Shown here: one piece after another, positions 59,138-64,000 of the stretch | Position numbering within the stretch: the first letter of the stretch is position 1 | Layout of the letters: every line of letters begins with the position of its first letter | NCBI RefSeq assembly: GCF_002009175.1 | Contig: NZ_CP018047.1 | Coordinates: 6,696,001-6,760,000 of the forward strand | Direction of reading: 5' to 3' | DNA from: Streptomyces niveus | Lineage (GTDB): Bacteria > Actinomycetota > Actinomycetes > Streptomycetales > Streptomycetaceae | DNA length: 64,000 bases | Translations under genes and position numbers: made by a program | The notes under the pieces: model-generated | Told to the model about the DNA's origin: nothing | Seen by the model: the letters and a program-made list of their open reading frames with translations, nothing else | Database searches by the model: none

Positions 59138-60412
59138 ATGGCCGAGCATCCCGCCTACCCCGTCGGACTCCGCCTGGCCGGGCGGCGCGTCGTCGTCATC
59201 GGGGGCGGCCAGGTCGCCCAGCGCCGACTGCCGGCCCTCATCGCGACCGGCGCCGACATCGTGCTCGTGTCGCCCTCCGCGACCCCCTCCGTCGAAGCCA
59301 TGGCCGACGCCGGTGAACTCCGCTGGGAGCGCCGCCCGTTCGCCGACGGCGACCTGAGCGAGGCCTGGTACGTCCTGATCGCCTCCAGCGACACCGAGGC
59401 CAACACCCGCGCCTCCGCCGAGGCCGAGCGGAACAGGACATGGTGCGTACGGAGCGACAACGCCGAGGCCGCCACCGCCTGGACCCCGGCCACCGGCCGC
59501 AGCGAGGGCGTGACCGTCGCCGTCCTCACCGGACGCGACCCGCGACGCTCCGCCGGCGTGCGCGACGCCATCGTGGAGGGCCTGCGCGACGGCAGCCTTG
59601 TCGCCCCCCGGCACCGCACCAGGACCCCGGGCGTCGCCCTCGTCGGCGGCGGCCCCGGCGACCCGGAGTTGATCACCGTACGCGGCAGGCGTCTCCTCGC
59701 CGAGGCCGACGTCGTCATCGCCGACCGCCTCGGCCCGCGCGACCTCCTCGACGAACTCCCGCCGCACGTCGAGGTGATCGACGCGGCGAAGATCCCGTAC
59801 GGCCGCTACATGGCCCAGGAGGCGATCAACAACGCGCTGATCGAGCACGCCAAGGCGGGCAAGGCGGTCGTACGGCTCAAGGGCGGCGACCCCTTCGTCT
59901 TCGGCCGCGGTATGGAGGAGGCCCAGGCGCTTGCCGAGGCGGGCATCGCCTGCACCGTCGTCCCCGGTATCTCCAGCTCCATCAGCGTGCCCGGCGCGGC
60001 GGGCATCCCCGTCACGCACCGGGGAGTGGCACACGAGTTCACCGTGGTCAGCGGCCATGTGGCGCCCGACGACCCGCGCTCCCTGGTCGACTGGCCCGCG
60101 CTCGCCAGGCTGCGCGGCACGCTCGTCCTGCTGATGGCCGTCGACAAGATCGGCGCCATCGCCCTGACTCTCATCGCCCACGGCAAATCTCCGTCGACGC
60201 CCGTGGCGCTGATCCAGGAAGGCACGACGGCGGCGCAGCGCCGCGTGGACGCCACACTCGAAACGGCCGCCGAAGCCGCCCGTACGGGTGACGTACGGCC
60301 CCCGGCCGTCATCGTCATCGGCGACGTGGTCTCGGTCGGCGCCAGCTCCGGCGGCGACAGCGGTTCCGGTGACGGCCATGACGACCCCGCCGACGGTCCC
60401 GACCGTGGCTGA
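59138..60412 (+). CDS. cobA: Uroporphyrinogen-III C-methyltransferase fused to precorrin-2 dehydrogenase
   Basis: The 424-residue protein has an N-terminal Rossmann domain (RRVVVIGGGQVAQRRLPALIATGADI, 15-40) of the precorrin-2 dehydrogenase/ferrochelatase type, and a C-terminal SUMT domain from about residue 165 (VALVGGGPGDPELITVRGRRLLAEADVVIADRL, then VVRLKGGDPFVFGRGMEE, VVPGISSSISVPGAAGIPVTHRG). It methylates uroporphyrinogen III to precorrin-2 and could oxidise it to sirohydrochlorin, feeding siroheme and B12. The N-terminal part is shorter than in CysG of enterobacteria. It overlaps the next gene by 35 bp. Confidence 0.94.
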   Translation: MAEHPAYPVGLRLAGRRVVVIGGGQVAQRRLPALIATGADIVLVSPSATPSVEAMADAGELRWERRPFADGDLSEAWYVLIASSDTEANTRASAEAERNRTWCVRSDNAEAATAWTPATGRSEGVTVAVLTGRDPRRSAGVRDAIVEGLRDGSLVAPRHRTRTPGVALVGGGPGDPELITVRGRRLLAEADVVIADRLGPRDLLDELPPHVEVIDAAKIPYGRYMAQEAINNALIEHAKAGKAVVRLKGGDPFVFGRGMEEAQALAEAGIACTVVPGISSSISVPGAAGIPVTHRGVAHEFTVVSGHVAPDDPRSLVDWPALARLRGTLVLLMAVDKIGAIALTLIAHGKSPSTPVALIQEGTTAAQRRVDATLETAAEAARTGDVRPPAVIVIGDVVSVGASSGGDSGSGDGHDDPADGPDRG

Positions 60413-61226
60413 GATCGTCACCGTCGAAGCGTCCCCCGACGGCTCCGCCGACCCCCGACTCGCCGACTACACCGACCTCACGGACGTCGAACTCCGCCGT
60501 CGGCGCGAGCCCGCCGAGGGCCTGTTCATCGCCGAGGGCGAGAAGGTCATCCGCCGCGCCGTGGCGGCCGGTTACGAGATGCGGTCCATGCTCCTGACGG
60601 CCAAGTGGACCGAGGTCATGCGGGACGTCATCGACGAGACCGCCGCACCCGTCTACCAGGTGGCCCCGGACCTCGCCGAACGCGTCACCGGCTACCACGT
60701 CCACCGCGGCGCGCTCGCCTCCATGCGTCGCAAGCCCCTGCCGCCGCCCGCCGACCTCCTACAGAAGGCACGCCGCGCCGTCGTCTTCGAGGACATGGTC
60801 GACCACGCCAATCTCGGCGCCGCCTTCCGTAACGCCGCGGCGCTCGGCGTCGATGCCGTACTCCTCACCCCGCGCTGCGCCGACCCGCTCTACCGGCGGG
60901 CCGTGAAGGTCTCGATGGGCGCCGTCCTCCAGGTCCCCTGGACCCGGCTGGAGTCCTGGCCGAAGGAGGCGCACCTGCTGGGCGAGGCGGGATTCGTCAC
61001 CGCGGCCCTGTGCCTGGACGAGAACGCGATCACCCTCGACGAACTCGCCGAGCGCCGCCACGACAGACTCGCGCTCCTCTTCGGCACCGAGGGCGACGGG
61101 CTGACCCCCGGTGCCCTCGCCGCCGCCGACGTACGGGTGAGCATCCCGATGGACGCCGGGGTCGACTCCCTCAACGTCGCCGCCACCTCGGCCGTCGCCT
61201 TCTACATGACGCGGCCCCGGGCCTGA
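60378..61226 (+). CDS. SpoU/TrmH family RNA 2'-O-methyltransferase
   Basis: The 282-residue protein has an N-terminal substrate-binding domain (about 15-115, RREPAEGLFIAEGEKVIRRAVAAGY) and a SPOUT domain with VVFEDMVDHANLGAAFRNAAALGVDAVLL (motif 1, about 130-158), LALLFGTEGDGLTPG (motif 2) and SIPMDAGVDSLNVAATSAVAFY (motif 3). Its target RNA is unknown. It is distinct from the gene near rplT (8357-9196). ATG 60378 lies inside the cobA reading frame, so it is probably co-translated with cobA. Confidence 0.88.
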   Translation: MTTPPTVPTVAEIVTVEASPDGSADPRLADYTDLTDVELRRRREPAEGLFIAEGEKVIRRAVAAGYEMRSMLLTAKWTEVMRDVIDETAAPVYQVAPDLAERVTGYHVHRGALASMRRKPLPPPADLLQKARRAVVFEDMVDHANLGAAFRNAAALGVDAVLLTPRCADPLYRRAVKVSMGAVLQVPWTRLESWPKEAHLLGEAGFVTAALCLDENAITLDELAERRHDRLALLFGTEGDGLTPGALAAADVRVSIPMDAGVDSLNVAATSAVAFYMTRPRA

Positions 61227-61233
61227 CCGGCTC

Positions 61234-62496
61234 CTACAACTTCTGCGCCGCCGCGATCCCCAGCGCGACGACCAGCGTCACCACCACGAACACGATCAGC
61301 CGCTGCCGCAGCAGACGCGGATTGGCCGGCCTGCGCCCGCCGCGTCCACCCGACGTCGTACGCGCCCCGGGCCGACTGCCCTGACGCCCACCGGTGCGTG
61401 AACCCGTACGCGAGCCTTCACGGGGCCTCGGCGGACGCCCGCCGCCACCCGTGCGCGGCGCCGAACCACGGGAGCCCTGCGCACGCGAGTCCGGCCCGCC
61501 CGCCGTACGGCCCTGGGTGGACCGCTCCGACCGCTCCGTCCGCTCGGCCCGCTCGACCCGGTCCGGCCGCTCGGTCCGCTGGGGCATCCGCGCCGTACGC
61601 TCCGGGATCCGGCCCGTCGCCACGTCCTGCCGGGTCCGCTCCCGCTGCGTCGGCGGCCGTCCGTCCGGCAGCCCCTGCCCCTCGCGCGCCGCGATCTCCT
61701 TGAGCCGCATCGAGAGCTGGAGGGTGCTCGGCCGCTCCTCGGGGTCCTTGGCAAGACAGGCCCGCACCAGCGGCGCGAGCGCGTCCGGCACCCCGTACAG
61801 CTGCGCCTCCTCGTGCACCACGCGGTACAGCATGACTTCCGAACTGCCGTGTCCGAAGGGCGAGTCGGCCGTCGCGGCGTAGGCCAGCGTCGCGCCGAGC
61901 GCGAAGACGTCGGTCGACGGGGTCACCGCGGCGCCGCGCACCTGCTCGGGCGCCAGGAACCCGGGCGATCCGACCGCCGTGCCGACATGCGTGAGGGTGC
62001 TCGCCCCGGTCGCCCAGGCGATCCCGAAGTCGATGATGCGCGGACCCTTTGGGGAGAGCAGGATGTTCGACGGCTTCAGATCGCGGTGGACGACCCCTGC
62101 CTCGTGCACCGCCAGCAGCCCCTCGGCGAGCGCGGCTCCCACGGAGGCGACCTCGGCGGCCGACAGCGGCCCGTCCTCGGCCACCTTGTCGTGCAGCGAG
62201 GGCCCCGGAACGTACTGGGTGGCGAACCACGGCCGGTCCGCGTCGAGATCGGCGGCCACCAGCCGGGCCGTACAGCCGCCGCGGATCCGCCGGGCCGCCG
62301 AGACCTCACGGGCGAACCGTGAACGGAACTCCTGGTCCTCGGCGAGATCGGGCCTGATCACCTTCAGCGCGACCCGCTGGCCACGCCGGTCGGAACCCAG
62401 ATACACGACGCCCATGCCGCCCTGGCCCAGCCGCCTGTGCAGCCTGAACGAACCGACGACACGCGGGTCCTCGCGCCGGAGCCGCATCATCGCCAT
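61234..62496 (-). CDS. Membrane-anchored Ser/Thr protein kinase
   Basis: The 420-residue protein has a kinase domain at about 15-275: GQGGMGVVY (P-loop), ALKVI (Lys45), HRDLKPSNILL (catalytic loop), DFG, GSPGFLAPEQ and DVFALGATL. A long Arg/Gly/Thr-rich linker (~120 residues) leads to a C-terminal membrane segment LIVFVVVTLVVALGIAAA with the very end outside and no sensor domain. Start uncertainty: ATG 62496 (MAMMRLRREDPRV) has GGGA 6 bases upstream. GTG 62535 and ATG 62502 are alternatives. It converges on the methyltransferase gene with a 7-bp gap. Confidence 0.9.
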   Translation of the reverse strand: MAMMRLRREDPRVVGSFRLHRRLGQGGMGVVYLGSDRRGQRVALKVIRPDLAEDQEFRSRFAREVSAARRIRGGCTARLVAADLDADRPWFATQYVPGPSLHDKVAEDGPLSAAEVASVGAALAEGLLAVHEAGVVHRDLKPSNILLSPKGPRIIDFGIAWATGASTLTHVGTAVGSPGFLAPEQVRGAAVTPSTDVFALGATLAYAATADSPFGHGSSEVMLYRVVHEEAQLYGVPDALAPLVRACLAKDPEERPSTLQLSMRLKEIAAREGQGLPDGRPPTQRERTRQDVATGRIPERTARMPQRTERPDRVERAERTERSERSTQGRTAGGPDSRAQGSRGSAPRTGGGGRPPRPREGSRTGSRTGGRQGSRPGARTTSGGRGGRRPANPRLLRQRLIVFVVVTLVVALGIAAAQKL

Positions 62497-62701
62497 GTCC
62501 ATCCCCGCTGCCCGGTCGTCCGTGTGACGTGGCACAGCTTACGTACCCGCGCCCCGGGGCGCTCATAGGCCGCGCCCTCACGAACCGACGGATTGTCAGT
62601 GCCGGGTGAGAAACTTGAAGGGTGGTCAGAGGACCGCGGATCCAAGGTCCTCGGGCCCGTGCGAGATCTCAATGGTCGGTCGCAGAAGGGGGATTGGATC
62701 A

Positions 62702-62959
62702 ATGAAGGGTGACCGCGTGGAGATAGTGGTGGACGCGGGTGACACGACGCGTACGTACGAAGTCGTGGCAAGTCGGGCAGGCCGCCGGGTGGAGACGGCG
62801 GTGCGTCGAGGAGTGGTGGAAGTGAGTGAAGTCACCCGCAACGGCTCGGTGGTGCGCACGGCGCGCTTCATGGCCACGCGCGTGCTCGCTCTGGTCGAAC
62901 AACCGGTGCCCAGGGAGGACCTCTCGGAGCGTCCCCTCCGGGAAGACCCCAAGGGTTAG
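62702..62959 (+). CDS. Conserved small Streptomyces-type protein
   Basis: An 85-residue soluble protein (DRVEIVVDAGDTTRTYEVVASRAGRRVETAVRRGVVEVSEVTRNGSVVRTARFMATRVLALVEQ). Alternating beta-like segments suggest a small barrel. GGGGGAT lies 9 bases before ATG. I recognise it only as the kind of short protein conserved next to this kinase in Streptomyces. No function is known. Confidence 0.7.
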   Translation: MKGDRVEIVVDAGDTTRTYEVVASRAGRRVETAVRRGVVEVSEVTRNGSVVRTARFMATRVLALVEQPVPREDLSERPLREDPKG

Positions 62960-63147
62960 GCCCCCCTCTCCACCCAGGGGAGTACGCGAGGGGGGTACCG
63001 CTCATCCTCCGGGAGGCCCGGCAATCGGTACGCGGGCATGACGACCCGGGCCCGGCGCGTACCTAATGTTGTTGTCAAGCGGCGGGTGCAGCACTCGTCC
63101 CCCGAGGTCAGACACTCGCCGCTGCCAGACATGACAGGAGAAGGACC

Positions 63148-63354
63148 ATGGCCGACACGGCATCGCGAGCGATGACCCGCACGCAGGGACGCAGGGCGTT
63201 CGACGCGTTCGGCGGGCGGAACTCGGGTTCGCGTCACCCTCTGGTGGCCACGGCCATGGTCCTTCCTCTGGCGGCCCTGCTGGTCGTCGTATTCGGCGGC
63301 TGGGAAGCAGTGGTCACACAAGCGTCGTCCGTGGGCGTGATGCTGGGGCGCTGA
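63148..63354 (+). CDS. Small single-pass membrane protein
   Basis: The 68-residue protein has a polar N-terminal 30 residues (MADTASRAMTRTQGRRAFDAFGG), then one hydrophobic segment LVATAMVLPLAALLVVVFGGWEAVV, and a short tail. ACAGGAGAAGG precedes the ATG. The function is unknown. A 13-bp stem terminator lies 90 bases after the stop. Confidence 0.7.
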   Translation: MADTASRAMTRTQGRRAFDAFGGRNSGSRHPLVATAMVLPLAALLVVVFGGWEAVVTQASSVGVMLGR

Positions 63355-63443
63355 GCGGCGCCCCAGGTTCGGGAGAGCGGCCCGAACCACCGACATCCGG
63401 CCAACAACCCCGTGGGGACGGGGGTGCGGCGGACGGCAGCGTT

Positions 63444-63473
63444 TGGCCGGTCAGCTGGGGAGCTGACCGGCCA
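63444..63473 (+). terminator. Terminator after the small membrane protein gene
   Basis: A perfect 13-bp stem (63444-63456 with 63461-63473) with a GGGG loop. Confidence 0.75.
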
Positions 63474-63574
63474 TCGCGCTGTCCGGACCCGTTTCCCGGA
63501 CCTGTTCGGGGCCTCTCGCCCACCTGTGCCGCGTAGGCTCCCGGCGGGAACACACCGCACCGGGGGACACCGCC

Positions 63575-64000
63575 GTGACCACATCCGCGAGCGCAGCCAC
63601 GACCACGTCGGTCGTACGCGCGCTCACCCTCGCCGCCCGTCACGCCGCCCACCCGGACGCCGACTACCCGGACGCCGGCTCCCCGGCCGGGTCGTCGCAC
63701 CCCTGCCGCGCCTGCGGGCGCGAGGAGACCGTGCTCGCCGACCGGTCCGACGGAGTCGTCGTACGGCACGGGGCCGCCGTCGCCAAGGCCCACGCCCCCG
63801 GCACCGACCCGGCGGGACACCGCGCCCGGCTCTCCGTCGCCGCGCATCCACTGCTCGCCGGCATCCTGCTGCCACCGCTCCCCGCGACCACCCCGCACGT
63901 CGCGGGCCGCCCCGTCACCGTCTGGCCCTACGGCACACCCGTCGACCCCGACCGCCCCGACGACGCGCCCTGGGAGGCGGCGGGGACCCTGCTGGCCCTG
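63575..64000 (+). CDS. Phosphotransferase-like protein, 5' part only
   Basis: The open frame from GTG 63575 runs off the right edge after 142 codons (GGGGGA lies 8 bases upstream). The visible part starts TTSASAATTTSVVRALTLAARHAAHPDADYP, has CRACG, then VLADRSDGVVVRHGAAVAKAHAPGTDPAGHRARLSVAAHPLLAGILLPPLP, and VAGRPVTVWPYGTPVDPDRPDDAPWEAAGTLLA. The VVRHG..VAKAHAP and VWPYGTPV..DD.PWE pattern resembles the N-lobe of aminoglycoside-phosphotransferase-like (APH) proteins. The catalytic loop would lie beyond the edge. Confidence 0.65.
   Translation, partial: MTTSASAATTTSVVRALTLAARHAAHPDADYPDAGSPAGSSHPCRACGREETVLADRSDGVVVRHGAAVAKAHAPGTDPAGHRARLSVAAHPLLAGILLPPLPATTPHVAGRPVTVWPYGTPVDPDRPDDAPWEAAGTLLAL

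Noticed and set aside
58337..60421. 694-codon minus-strand open frame
   Set aside because: It lies opposite cobT and cobA, both clearly coding, and has no family resemblance.

Overview
The window looks like a chromosomal segment of a Streptomyces or close relative. GC content is very high with strong G/C bias at third codon positions, GTG and TTG starts are frequent, several transcripts look leaderless, and there is one rare TTA codon. The gene order (infC-rpmI-rplT, pheST, argCJBDR-argG-argH, a monomeric isocitrate dehydrogenase, metNIQ, cobalamin genes) is the Streptomyces core arrangement as I remember it.

Left edge, 1-6400: an accessory cluster, cut by the window start, lies directly against infC. 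It holds two thioesterases, an adenylation-thiolation (A-T) protein, a leucyl/phenylalanyl-tRNA-protein transferase (Aat) homologue whose start overlaps the A-T stop, a class II aminoacyl-tRNA-synthetase-like amino acid:carrier-protein ligase, and a Sfp-type phosphopantetheinyl transferase. No condensation domain is visible. My main hypothesis is a condensation-domain-free amide or dipeptide assembly in which two amino acids are activated by two unrelated chemistries and joined by the Aat-like enzyme. This is the best candidate for an undescribed system in the window.

6.4-17 kb: core translation genes. infC starts at an AUC codon behind a structured leader, followed by rpmI, rplT, a SpoU methyltransferase, a soluble histidine kinase and pheST. 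A 183-bp palindromic MITE-like element lies after pheT. A helix-turn-helix regulator and a Nudix hydrolase with a TTA codon follow. 17-31 kb is a variable stretch: a 3-hydroxyacyl-CoA dehydrogenase, a Tat-exported glycosidase, a MocR regulator and DMT transporter whose start codons overlap, a degenerate histidine phosphatase, a short-chain dehydrogenase behind a MerR-type promoter, an ECF sigma factor coupled to a YCII protein, an HD hydrolase, a GlxA regulator truncated by an apparent deletion, an LRV repeat protein and the remnant of a LysE exporter.

31-41 kb: arginine biosynthesis. argC-J-B-D-R form a tight operon with overlapping stops and starts. argG and argH follow separately. Candidate ARG-box promoters precede argC and argG, consistent with ArgR control. 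Three unrelated genes sit between argR and argG. 41-49 kb: isocitrate dehydrogenase, a TetR/MFS efflux pair with a clear operator, an acyltransferase, a Tat-exported glycerophosphodiesterase, an acetyltransferase and two small membrane proteins.

49-64 kb: a methionine-type ABC transporter (metNIQ) preceded by a leaderless, cysteine-containing leader ORF, then cobalamin genes: a CbiE-CbiT fusion, a BluB-CobT fusion carrying a ~620-residue Pro/Glu-rich tail, and a precorrin-2 dehydrogenase/SUMT fusion. The window ends with a second SpoU methyltransferase, a membrane-anchored Ser/Thr kinase, two small proteins and a truncated phosphotransferase-like gene.
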